Below are positions 8,179 to 14,693 of a DNA stretch of 20,426 nucleotides, piece after piece. Source of the stretch: Actinomycetes bacterium (GTDB taxonomy: Bacteria > Actinomycetota > Coriobacteriia > Anaerosomatales > Anaerosomataceae); the NCBI GenBank assembly GCA_021850085.1, contig JAJZRZ010000004.1, positions 1,751 to 22,176 on the forward strand, in the 5' to 3' direction. A program made the position numbers and the translations under genes. The notes beneath the pieces are model-generated. The model did not search any database. It was given only the letters and a program-made list of their open reading frames with translations, and had not been told where the DNA came from. How positions within the stretch are numbered: position 1 is the stretch's first letter; each line of letters starts with the position of its first letter.

Positions 8179-8880
8179 GTGCTGGAGTTCGCTCGCATAG
8201 CGGTGGGTGATGGTGCGCCTTTGGGCTGCATCTCATGTGAGCAGCCATCCGTGGCCTCGTACCCTCCGGCCTCCGAGCTGGGTCGCGCAATCGCCGAGGC
8301 GGTCTCGGAGTTCTCCCGCATCCCGGGACCGAACGTCTGCCTCACCGGCCCCGAGCCGTTCGAGCATCCCGAGCTGCCGGCGCTCGTGGCCGCATGCGTT
8401 CAGGCCGGTGCTCAGCGTGTTGCGCTCGAAACCGACGGAGCCGCGCTCTGCGTGCCAGGCAACGCGTCGGGAGTCCTCTCGGCAGGGGTCCGCCACCTGC
8501 ACGTGCGGCTGCTCGCCGCCGAGGAGGCTCTCGGCGACCGGCTGGGTGGCCGTCCCGGTCGCACGCGCGATGCCTCAGCCGGCGTGAACGCGTTTTTGAG
8601 TGCGGCCGCCTCCGCCGACCTCACTGTAGCGGTGACCGCCGTCGTCCCCGTGTGCCGCCACAACCTCACGTCGCTGCCCGACACCGTGTCGCGCTGCGCC
8701 GAGTTGAAGATGCACGCCATCCGATTGCTGCCGGGGGCCGATCTGCCTTCCTCGGCGCCTGCCGTGCTGGCCGCCGCGTGCGACACCGGCATGGTCAACG
8801 GCCTCTGGGTCGAGGCCGACACGTCGCTACCTCTGCCCGTCACCCACCGCATGCACGTGGTGGAGGGTCACTGTGACTGA
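8179..8880 (+). CDS. Degenerate radical-SAM-like protein of unknown function
   Basis: The 233-residue product resembles the front part of a radical SAM barrel but lacks the complete cluster motif. Where CxxxCxxC is expected, it reads A13-P-L-G-C17-I-S-C20, so the first Cys is missing. Downstream, CLTGPEPFEHPELPALVAACVQAG (from residue 54) resembles the SAM-binding GGEP strand and helix, then VALETDG resembles the next strand. I therefore call it a pseudo-radical-SAM domain, possibly a partner or peptide-recognition subunit. Start GTG 8179 has GGAG and AAGGGG upstream; longer forms would run into the tRNA terminator. Its last eight bases overlap the intact radical SAM gene that follows, implying coupled translation. 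No specific family name can be given; the resemblance is by eye. Confidence 0.72.
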   Translation: MLEFARIAVGDGAPLGCISCEQPSVASYPPASELGRAIAEAVSEFSRIPGPNVCLTGPEPFEHPELPALVAACVQAGAQRVALETDGAALCVPGNASGVLSAGVRHLHVRLLAAEEALGDRLGGRPGRTRDASAGVNAFLSAAASADLTVAVTAVVPVCRHNLTSLPDTVSRCAELKMHAIRLLPGADLPSSAPAVLAAACDTGMVNGLWVEADTSLPLPVTHRMHVVEGHCD

Positions 8881-10156
8881 GCCTCTCAAAGTGGTCCTGC
8901 TGGCGCTCAACGCTCCCGGCTACCAGTCGCTCGCGCTCGCGTACCTGCGCGCATACGCCGAAGCGGATCAGCGGCTCCGCGGCCGGGCGGCGTTCCAGAC
9001 GCTCGATCTCGAGAGCGATCACGACCCGTGGTGGGTCGCATACCGCGTGATCGGGATGCGGCCCGACGTCCTTGCGGCCTCGGTGCTGTGCTGGAACGCA
9101 CGGGGCGTCTACGACGTCTGCCGCATCGTCAAACAGGCGCTGCCTGACGTGAGGGTCGTCCTCGGCGGACCGGAGGTCGGTCCGATAGCCGAGCAGGTGC
9201 TGGATGAGCACCCGTACGTCGACGCGGTGGTACGCGGCGAAGGAGAGGACACATTTGCTGAGGTGCTCGATCTGCTTCGGCGCGACAAGCCGCTCACCCG
9301 CGCCGAGGGGGTGACGGCGCGCGACAGGGACGGCGCTCCGCGCTCCGCGCCTGACCGGACGCTCATAGCCGAGCTCGACCGCATCCCTTCGCCCTATCTG
9401 ACCGGTGCGCTCCGGCCGAAGGAGGGCCGCTCGTACATCGAGGGCTATCGGGGCTGTCCCCACCGCTGCGCGTACTGTTTCGAGGGGAAGGGCTACGGGA
9501 GGATCCGCAGCTTTAGCGCCGAGCGCGTCGAGGCCGAGATCCGCCATCTCGCCGAGGAGTGCGGAGTGCGTTCCTTCTCGTTCATCGACCCGGTGTTCAA
9601 CCTCACATCCGAGCGCCTGTCGTGGCTGGCAGCCACGCTCGAGCCGTACGCGCAACGGGGGCTCACGCTCCACACGGTGGAGGTCGATATCGAGCGCATC
9701 GACGAGGCGGCCGCGGCTCAGCTGCGGCGAGCGGGCGTGGTCTCGGTGGAAACGGGACCCCAGAGCGTTGGACGCGCGGCGCTGGAAACGTGCCGGCGCG
9801 CATTCGACCCCACGCGTTTCGCCCGCGGCGTGGCCGCGCTCAAGAGCGTGGGGATCAGCGTCGAGTGCGACATCATCGCGGGGCTTCCCGGCGACACGTT
9901 CGAGGACTTCTTCGGCGGGATCGAGTTCTGCCTCTCCCTCGACCCCGGCGTGATCCAGACGTCCACATTGCATGTGTTGCCGGGAACGGAGCTGTGGATG
10001 CGGGCCGAAGAGCTTGGGCTCCGCTACGACGCCCTTCCGCCGCACGAGGTGATCGAGACCCCTACGATGAGCTTCGCCGATCTTCGGCGTGCAGAGGCCC
10101 GTTCGGTCCACCTTGCCAGAACCTATGCCGCACGGCTGACGGGAGCCGCCTTGTGA
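8873..10156 (+). CDS. B12-binding-domain-type radical SAM protein
   Basis: The 427-residue product has an N-terminal Rossmann-like cobalamin-binding-type domain (about 5-135; landmarks LAASVLCWN, VVLGGPEVG, VDAVVRGEGEDTF), then a radical SAM domain with the cluster motif C195-P-H-R-C199-A-Y-C202, followed by FSFIDPVFN, VETGPQS, IIAGLPGDTFEDF and LHVLPGTEL, which fit this superfamily. The B12-ligand motif DxHxxG is not visible, so cobalamin may bind base-off without a protein His, or not at all. Start GTG 8873 has GGAGGG six bases before it. It overlaps both neighbours: the pseudo-radical-SAM gene upstream and the aminotransferase downstream (GTGA). Methyltransferase or ring-forming chemistry is possible; the substrate is unknown. 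Confidence 0.9.
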   Translation: MTEPLKVVLLALNAPGYQSLALAYLRAYAEADQRLRGRAAFQTLDLESDHDPWWVAYRVIGMRPDVLAASVLCWNARGVYDVCRIVKQALPDVRVVLGGPEVGPIAEQVLDEHPYVDAVVRGEGEDTFAEVLDLLRRDKPLTRAEGVTARDRDGAPRSAPDRTLIAELDRIPSPYLTGALRPKEGRSYIEGYRGCPHRCAYCFEGKGYGRIRSFSAERVEAEIRHLAEECGVRSFSFIDPVFNLTSERLSWLAATLEPYAQRGLTLHTVEVDIERIDEAAAAQLRRAGVVSVETGPQSVGRAALETCRRAFDPTRFARGVAALKSVGISVECDIIAGLPGDTFEDFFGGIEFCLSLDPGVIQTSTLHVLPGTELWMRAEELGLRYDALPPHEVIETPTMSFADLRRAEARSVHLARTYAARLTGAAL

Positions 10157-11322
10157 GTCGAACAGACGACGTATCGAAACGCGCGGGGATGGTGCGTCCG
10201 TTCATGGTGATGGACGTGGTGGCTCGCGCCCAAAAACTCGAGTCCGAAGGCCGCGACATCGTGCGCCTGGAGATCGGGGACCCCGATTTCCCGACGCCCG
10301 ACGTCATCGTGAAGGCGGCTGAGGAGGCGATGGCCGCCGGCGACACCGGCTACACCCAGTCGCTCGGCCTCCCGGATCTGCGCGTGGCGATCTCGCGCCA
10401 CATGTCCGACACCTACGGCGTCACCGTCGACCCGGGCACCATCGTCGTCACGCAGGGCACGTCCCCGGCGATGCTGCTGCTCTTCGGTTCACTGCTCGAT
10501 CCGGGCGACGAGGTGGTCATGGCCGACCCGTGCTACCCGGCGTACCCCAACTACGTCTCGTTCCTCGGCGGGGTGCCGGTACCGGTGCGCGTTCGCGCCG
10601 AGGACGGGTTCCGCTTCCGCATCGAGGAGGTTGAGCGCGCGATCACCCCGCGGACGCGCGCCATCATGGTGAACTCGCCTGCCAATCCCACAGGCGGGGT
10701 TCTAGGCCCGGCCGATCTGGAGGCGCTCGCCCAGCTTGCCGAGCGCACGGGCGTATGGCTGGCGAGCGACGAGATCTACCACGGGCTGCAGTTCGACGGG
10801 CACTCTCATTCAGTACTGGAGTTCACCGACAGGGCCTTCGTGCTGAACGGCTTTTCCAAGGCTTACGCGATGACCGGCTGGCGCCTCGGCTACATGATCG
10901 CGCCTGAGCAGTTCGTCCGTCCGGCCGAGAGGATACAGCAGAACTTCTTCTTGTGTGCGAACCACTTCGTCCAGGTTGCGGGGACAGCGGCGCTGCTCCG
11001 CGCACAAGACGACGTGGCGCGTATGCGCACGGCGTACGACGAGCGTAGAAAGTTCCTAGTCCCAGCCTTGCGCGAGACGGGACTCAGCGTGGCGTGCGAA
11101 CCGCTGGGCGCTTTCTACGTCTTTGCCGATGCCCGCGCGTGGGGAGGCGATTCGGTGGAGCTCGCCAGCCGACTGCTCGAGGAGGCTGGCGTGGCAGTGG
11201 CGCCTGGTGCGGACTTCGGCCCCGGCGGCGAAGGGTTCTTGCGATTCAGCTACGCCACGTCTCTCCACCGGCTGCGGGAAGGAACAGCGCGTCTGAAGGC
11301 GTGGGCGCTCGACAACGTGTAG
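10153..11322 (+). CDS. Pyridoxal-phosphate-dependent aminotransferase, class I/II
   Basis: A 389-residue fold-type I aminotransferase of the aspartate/aromatic group. Seen are IGDPDFPTP (41-49), GYTQSLGLPDLR, the PLP-ring region ADPCYPAYPNY (124-134), NSPANPTGG with Asn 178, SDEIYHGL with Asp 206, and NGFSKAYAMTGWRLGY with the Schiff-base Lys 236. A C-terminal LRFSYA supplies the likely carboxylate-binding Arg. GTG 10153 overlaps the upstream stop (GTGA), so it is the third gene of a tightly coupled operon with two radical-SAM-type genes. That context suggests a specialised biosynthetic step rather than housekeeping transamination, but the sequence alone would also fit an aspartate/alanine-type enzyme. 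No terminator is obvious in the following 125 bases. Confidence 0.92.
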   Translation: MSRTDDVSKRAGMVRPFMVMDVVARAQKLESEGRDIVRLEIGDPDFPTPDVIVKAAEEAMAAGDTGYTQSLGLPDLRVAISRHMSDTYGVTVDPGTIVVTQGTSPAMLLLFGSLLDPGDEVVMADPCYPAYPNYVSFLGGVPVPVRVRAEDGFRFRIEEVERAITPRTRAIMVNSPANPTGGVLGPADLEALAQLAERTGVWLASDEIYHGLQFDGHSHSVLEFTDRAFVLNGFSKAYAMTGWRLGYMIAPEQFVRPAERIQQNFFLCANHFVQVAGTAALLRAQDDVARMRTAYDERRKFLVPALRETGLSVACEPLGAFYVFADARAWGGDSVELASRLLEEAGVAVAPGADFGPGGEGFLRFSYATSLHRLREGTARLKAWALDNV

Positions 11323-11393
11323 ACTCAAGTAGCCATGAGTCGCCACATCGCGCTTCAGCCGGGACCCTCGCAGGCCGATGATGATTCCTGTGA

Positions 11394-11409
11394 CGGCATG
11401 GGGGTTGCT
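11394..11409 (+). promoter_or_regulatory. Possible sigma-54 -24/-12 promoter upstream of PHP gene
   Basis: CGGCATG-GGGG-TTGCT (11394-11409) aligns with the sigma-54 consensus TGGCACG-N4-TTGCW. The invariant GG and GC are ten bases apart and there are two mismatches. A start near 11420 would give a short leader to the PHP gene. An rpoN gene is present in this window, which makes it plausible. Pattern match only. Confidence 0.4.
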
Positions 11410-11447
11410 GTTCACGCGTGGTTCATCCAACACGAGATGGGATGCAC

Positions 11448-12170
11448 GTGACTGACGAGGTCTGGAGCAAAGCCGACCTGCACATACATTCGACGCACAG
11501 CGACGGGACCGGCACGATCCCCGCGATCATGGAATACGTGGCGACGCAGACCGATCTGAAGGTCATCGCCATCACCGACCACAACACCATCGAGGGCGCA
11601 CTGTTCGCAAAAGAGCTTGAGGACCTCTACGGTATCGAGGTCGTCATAGGGGAAGAGGTTTCCACCACAGAGGGTCACGTCCTCGGCTTGTTCATCACCG
11701 AGGAGATCCCGCAAGGCCTCACGCCGCTTGAGACCATCCGCCGCATCAGCGACCAAGGGGGCATCGCGATCATCCCGCATCCCTTCTCCCGCCGAGGCAT
11801 CTTTGGACCGTTCGGCCGCAGCAGCTTCACCTCGGCTCTCTCCGAATTGGCGTTCCATGCGCTGGAGGTTTACAACTCCGTGCCGTATCTCGGTTGGGCC
11901 AACCGCGTCGCGGCCAAGATGTTTCGGGGTGGACACGGTATCGCCGCAGTGGGCGGTTCGGACGCGCACATGGTCCACAGCGTGGGGCGCGGGTATACGC
12001 TGTTCCGCGGTACTACCGCCGAAGACCTGCGTCGCAGCATCGACAACCTCGAGACTCGCGCGGAGGCCGACCGCGGCGGACTTGCTCTCGCCTTGCGGTA
12101 CGTCCGCAGCATCCCGAAGATCCGGCGTCTGCAGGCCGCCAATTGGGAGCGTTGCAAGGCGCGGGCTTAG
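11448..12170 (+). CDS. PHP-domain metal-dependent phosphoesterase
   Basis: Hydrolase of the PHP (polymerase and histidinol phosphatase) family, similar to the YciV/TrpH-type nucleotide or oligoribonucleotide phosphoesterases. Metal ligands are in the expected order: H12-I-H14, D19 in HSDGT, TDHN with D44 and H45, Glu 69/70, H77, H111 in PHPF, and SDAH at 171-174. Length (240 residues) is slightly short of the ~280 usual for that subgroup. Start is uncertain: GTG 11448 has GGGA five bases upstream and gives MTDEVWSKADLHIH; ATG 11442 and GTG 11418 are in-frame alternatives. A possible sigma-54 promoter lies upstream. Its stop overlaps the stop of the convergent chelatase-like gene by four bases. 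Substrate cannot be fixed. Confidence 0.9.
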   Translation: MTDEVWSKADLHIHSTHSDGTGTIPAIMEYVATQTDLKVIAITDHNTIEGALFAKELEDLYGIEVVIGEEVSTTEGHVLGLFITEEIPQGLTPLETIRRISDQGGIAIIPHPFSRRGIFGPFGRSSFTSALSELAFHALEVYNSVPYLGWANRVAAKMFRGGHGIAAVGGSDAHMVHSVGRGYTLFRGTTAEDLRRSIDNLETRAEADRGGLALALRYVRSIPKIRRLQAANWERCKARA

Positions 12171-13402
12171 GAGTCCAGCTCTCGCTCGCGCAGCGCGCCG
12201 AGAGCCTCGGCGGCAGAGCGTCGCACCGCATCAACGAAACCCCCGTCGTCGCCCCACGGCTGTAGCGTGACCACGAGCACCTCTTCTGGGACGCGTGCGA
12301 GCGCCACGGCATGGCTGAGGTCCAGCGACGTCTGGAGCGTTGGGAGCGCTATGGTGGCAGGCGCGACCACGATCCGCGTGCAGCCGAGTGCCGCCACGTG
12401 ACGAACCGCTTCGGTAACATCGGGCGTCTGCCATTCCAGCCAGCACATCCGGATCTGCCGTTCAGGGATCCCCGCATCCCCCAGCAGCGCCCGAACGCGC
12501 TGGTCGAAATACGTCTCCGTCTCGGCAGCTGAGGCATAACGCTTCTCCCATACTGGAGGCGCCCCCTCACTCACCAGTACCACGCCCACCTCCGAGGGGG
12601 CGGCATGGGCGGTCGCGGCGATGATCCGTTCGGCGAGACGCCCGGGTAGAAGACGGTCTTGCCAGATGGACGTGGCCGTGCCGACCGCGGGAGCCCCCGC
12701 CACGCGCAGCAGGTCATCGAGGGGCTTGCGCGCTTCATCGAGCGGTCCGGACTCAGGCAAGCCGAGCGGCACGAGGGCGATGCGGCGCACCCCCTCGCGG
12801 GCCAGCGAAGCGACGGCCGAAGCAGGCGTGGCCGGCGTGTGGCACCAAGCGAGCGCGACGCGCCAAGGAGCCGCGCCCGGGCCGTCGAGCAGGCGGTCCG
12901 CTACTCGACGCGCCGCTGCATGGCCGGGTGAGCGTCCGCCGATCGTCCTGTAGCGTGCTCTCTCCGCGAAGAAGACGAAGGGTAGAGCGGTGACCGGTAC
13001 CACGATGCCCGCGTCATGCTCGAGGAGGTTCTGACGGCGTGCGACCGCGCGCAGGTCGTATCGCTCAGGGTCGCAGCATCCCACAAGGACCACACCGTCG
13101 ATATCGCCCTGCCCGGGATTGAGGATCGGTTCACGCCCGGGGCGGTCGAAGTAGGGGATCAGCGTGGAGACGACCGCGTAGCCGGCGGTGATCCCGGATA
13201 TGAACACGGCCATCGACCCCGCGATGGCTTCGGGGGTCGCGTATCGAGCGACGATGGAGCCAAAGGAGGTGGCTGAGGCGAGCAGGCAGGCCACAGCGGC
13301 GAGCGCCGCGATCAGCGAAGCATGACGCGGCAAGACGAGAGCGGCCACGATCGCACCCCCGAACGACACGCAGCCTATGAGCAGGACGGCCCAGTCGCGC
13401 AC
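12167..13402 (-). CDS. Membrane-anchored ferrochelatase-fold protein with degenerate active site
   Basis: The 411-residue product has three N-terminal membrane helices (about 5-24, 30-52, 60-82) fused to a soluble region (about 102-411) resembling HemH/CpfC ferrochelatase. Evidence is the hallmark RYRTIGGRSP (154-159 for IGGRSP) followed by a helix, a P...AVASLAREGVRRIALVPLGLPES strand pattern, and a second half starting VVLVSEGAPP (from 275). The catalytic His of the SxHSLP/SFHG motif is replaced (SEG, 278-280), and the Glu of the LETLxE motif reads LQTSLD with Gln 357. It is therefore probably not an active chelatase, and may bind tetrapyrrole or metal. GTG 13402 is chosen for AGGGGG seven bases upstream; the longest open frame would begin inside the divergent promoter. 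It is divergent from trxA and its palindromic operator. Confidence 0.7.
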   Translation of the reverse strand: MRDWAVLLIGCVSFGGAIVAALVLPRHASLIAALAAVACLLASATSFGSIVARYATPEAIAGSMAVFISGITAGYAVVSTLIPYFDRPGREPILNPGQGDIDGVVLVGCCDPERYDLRAVARRQNLLEHDAGIVVPVTALPFVFFAERARYRTIGGRSPGHAAARRVADRLLDGPGAAPWRVALAWCHTPATPASAVASLAREGVRRIALVPLGLPESGPLDEARKPLDDLLRVAGAPAVGTATSIWQDRLLPGRLAERIIAATAHAAPSEVGVVLVSEGAPPVWEKRYASAAETETYFDQRVRALLGDAGIPERQIRMCWLEWQTPDVTEAVRHVAALGCTRIVVAPATIALPTLQTSLDLSHAVALARVPEEVLVVTLQPWGDDGGFVDAVRRSAAEALGALRERELDS

Positions 13403-13465
13403 GCTCGCACCCCCTTCGGCGATGACGATAGAGGAACAACGCTGTCGGCGCCACAGGCCCAGGGC

Positions 13466-13493
13466 TTGACATGCATACCCTAGGGGGTATACT
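13466..13493 (+). promoter_or_regulatory. Strong sigma-70 promoter for trxA/DUF302
   Basis: A perfect TTGACA -35 (13466-13471), a 16-base spacer and TATACT -10 (13488-13493). Predicted start is near 13500, about 30 bases before trxA. The spacer and the first bases of the -10 hold the palindromic operator, which is the classic layout for repression by promoter occlusion. Confidence 0.85.
13475..13490. promoter_or_regulatory. CsoR/CstR-type operator in trxA promoter
   Basis: ATACCC-TAGG-GGGTAT is an inverted repeat with six-base arms. This A/T-flanked C-tract/G-tract layout is that of CsoR-family operators. The same palindrome type recurs at 14659-14675 beside the CsoR-family gene, which ties both to one regulator. 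It could also influence the divergent chelatase-like gene. Confidence 0.8.
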
Positions 13494-13530
13494 GACCAAC
13501 GGCGAAACACCCGATTGAGGAGGAGATGCT

Positions 13531-13854
13531 GTGAGCCAGGCGGTGCGAGAGATCACAGAGGCGGAGTTCCAGCGTGAAGTGCTTGAGTCGGCCAAGCCCG
13601 TCATCGTGGACTTCTGGGCGCCGTGGTGCGGCCCGTGCAAGATGGTGGCCCCTGAGCTCGAAAAGCTGGCGGTCACGGTCGGCGAGGCTGCGTCGTTCGT
13701 CAAGGTGAACGTCGATGAGGCGAGCGGCGTCGCAAGAAGCTATGGGATCATGAGCATCCCGACGATTGCGAAGTTCGAGGGTGGTACGCTTGTGGCGCAG
13801 GTGGTGGGTGCGCGCGGCGCGGACGCTTTGGGGCGCGAGTTCGGACTGGTGTGA
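13531..13854 (+). CDS. trxA: Thioredoxin
   Basis: Cytosolic dithiol-disulfide oxidoreductase. The 107-residue product has the classical active site W-C33-G-P-C36 in VDFWAPWCGPCKM, the central VNVDE strand, and cis-Pro 77 in SIPTIAKF. Length and order are typical for thioredoxin 1. GTG 13531 has GAGGAGGAG five to twelve bases upstream. It is first in a probable two-gene unit with a DUF302 gene (78 bases later), under a strong promoter containing a CsoR/CstR-type operator. That regulation is unusual for housekeeping thioredoxin and points to a role in reducing metal- or sulfur-stressed thiols, for example persulfides. Housekeeping function cannot be excluded. Confidence 0.95.
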   Translation: MSQAVREITEAEFQREVLESAKPVIVDFWAPWCGPCKMVAPELEKLAVTVGEAASFVKVNVDEASGVARSYGIMSIPTIAKFEGGTLVAQVVGARGADALGREFGLV

Positions 13855-13932
13855 CAGCTCGTCCGGAGCTGCTCCAAGGCGCGGGTTGCGGGTGCGCGCC
13901 TGACCGGCCTGATGTCCGTGAGGTGAGGCGGC

Positions 13933-14292
13933 ATGGCGGGGGCGATGGAGTTCACGTACAGACGGGAGGGCTGCAGGGCCTTTCCTCAGATGGTCGAAGC
14001 CGTGGAGCGGTCGGTCCGGTCTCACGGCTTCGACGTCGTCGGACGCCACGACCTGCAGGCCACCCTCGCCGCCAAGGGGTTCGCCATCCAGCCTTTGGTG
14101 GTTCTCGATATAGCTGCGCCCGGCTCGAAGTTGGATCTGTGCAAGATGCAGGTGTACGCCGAGGGGGATGTGGTGTGGGTCAGCGCCATCCGTCCGGTAG
14201 CCCTTTGGCGCGAGATAAGAGGCGGGGATGAATCCGAGGGATCCCAAGTCGAGGCGTGGGTGGTTGCCGTCGTGGACGCCGCCTGCTGCTGA
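13933..14292 (+). CDS. DUF302 domain protein
   Basis: A 119-residue protein matching the DUF302 pattern: FTYRREGCRAFPQMVEAVERSVRSHGFDVV, then HDLQATLAAKGF (39-50), a strand QPLVVLDIAAP, DLCKMQVYAEGDVVWVSAIRP (68-88). The usual internal segment with CNP and the helix after it is shortened to IAAPGSKL here, while the later conserved Cys (C70) remains. Cysteines also lie at 14, 118 and 119, the last two forming a CC C-terminus. The biochemical function of DUF302 is unknown; I infer a thiol or metal link from the trxA partner and operator. ATG 13933 has AGGTGAGG four bases upstream; ATG 13945 is a weaker alternative. Its stop is nine bases from the convergent CsoR-family gene. Confidence 0.75.
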   Translation: MAGAMEFTYRREGCRAFPQMVEAVERSVRSHGFDVVGRHDLQATLAAKGFAIQPLVVLDIAAPGSKLDLCKMQVYAEGDVVWVSAIRPVALWREIRGGDESEGSQVEAWVVAVVDAACC

Positions 14293-14301
14293 TCGCGGCG
14301 C

Positions 14302-14604
14302 TCATTGCACGCAGTTGGAGTACCGCAAGAAGACCTTTATGGCCTCGTCGATGAGCTGGTCACGGTCCTCTACCGAATCGTCGAGCAGGCATGTCTTCAT
14401 CGAATGCCCTATGATGAGCAGCCCGACTTGATTGAGGGCCGACTTCGCGGCCATGATCTGGGTGAGAACCGCATCGCAGTCCTTGCCTGACTCGACCATG
14501 GTCTGAAGTCCCCGCACCTGTCCTTCGAGGCGCTTCAGGCGGTTCACGATGCGTCGCCGCTCGTCTTCGGTGGCGACAAGTGTGGCAGTGGCGCTCTCGT
14601 CCAT
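14302..14604 (-). CDS. CsoR/CstR-family (DUF156) repressor with off-register His
   Basis: An all-helical repressor of 100 residues that binds palindromic operators and releases them on sensing Cu(I), other metals or reactive sulfur. Seen: RLKRLEGQVRGLQTMVESGKDC43DAVLTQIMAAKSALNQVG, then GH67SMKTC72. C43 and C72 are 29 residues apart, as the first and last ligands are in CsoR (36/65 in M. tuberculosis). The residue 25 after C43, His in Cu sensors, is Ser 68; a His sits one place earlier. CstR persulfide sensors also lack that His, so a sulfur or unusual metal signal is possible. ATG 14604 is chosen for AAGGAG upstream; a longer GTG start (14652) lacks one. Its promoter overlaps its own operator, suggesting autorepression. 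Confidence 0.88.
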   Translation of the reverse strand: MDESATATLVATEDERRRIVNRLKRLEGQVRGLQTMVESGKDCDAVLTQIMAAKSALNQVGLLIIGHSMKTCLLDDSVEDRDQLIDEAIKVFLRYSNCVQ

Positions 14605-14655
14605 GGAGCGGCTCCTTGTGGCGAGCTGGCGTACAATCGGTCTGTCTTTCACTTG

Positions 14656-14684
14656 AATATACCCCTCGGGGGTATGTCGGACAA
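14656..14684 (-). promoter_or_regulatory. Promoter of the CsoR-family repressor gene
   Basis: On the minus strand TTGTCC (complement of 14679-14684) and TATATT (complement of 14656-14661) are spaced by 17 bases. The operator at 14659-14675 fills the spacer and part of the -10 box. The plus-strand promoter for the transporter gene is less clear. Confidence 0.6.
14659..14675. promoter_or_regulatory. CsoR/CstR-type operator between repressor and CDF genes
   Basis: ATACCCC-TCG-GGGGTAT is a perfect inverted repeat with seven-base arms. It shares ATACCC...GGGTAT with the trxA operator at 13475-13490. It lies in a 89-base divergent intergenic region, so one bound repressor could control both directions. 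Confidence 0.85.
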
Positions 14685-14693
14685 GGGGACGGG

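Noticed and set aside
8840..10111. 423-codon minus-strand open frame opposite the radical SAM gene
   Set aside because: The plus strand encodes an unmistakable radical SAM protein; the antisense translation is low-complexity and Arg/Glu/His-rich.
13403..13510. N-terminal extension of the chelatase-like protein
   Set aside because: The extra 36 codons cross the trxA promoter and operator and are not membrane-like; GTG 13402 has AGGGGG upstream.
14605..14652. Longer GTG start for the CsoR-family gene
   Set aside because: No ribosome binding site is seen, and the start would sit next to the operator; ATG 14604 has AAGGAG.
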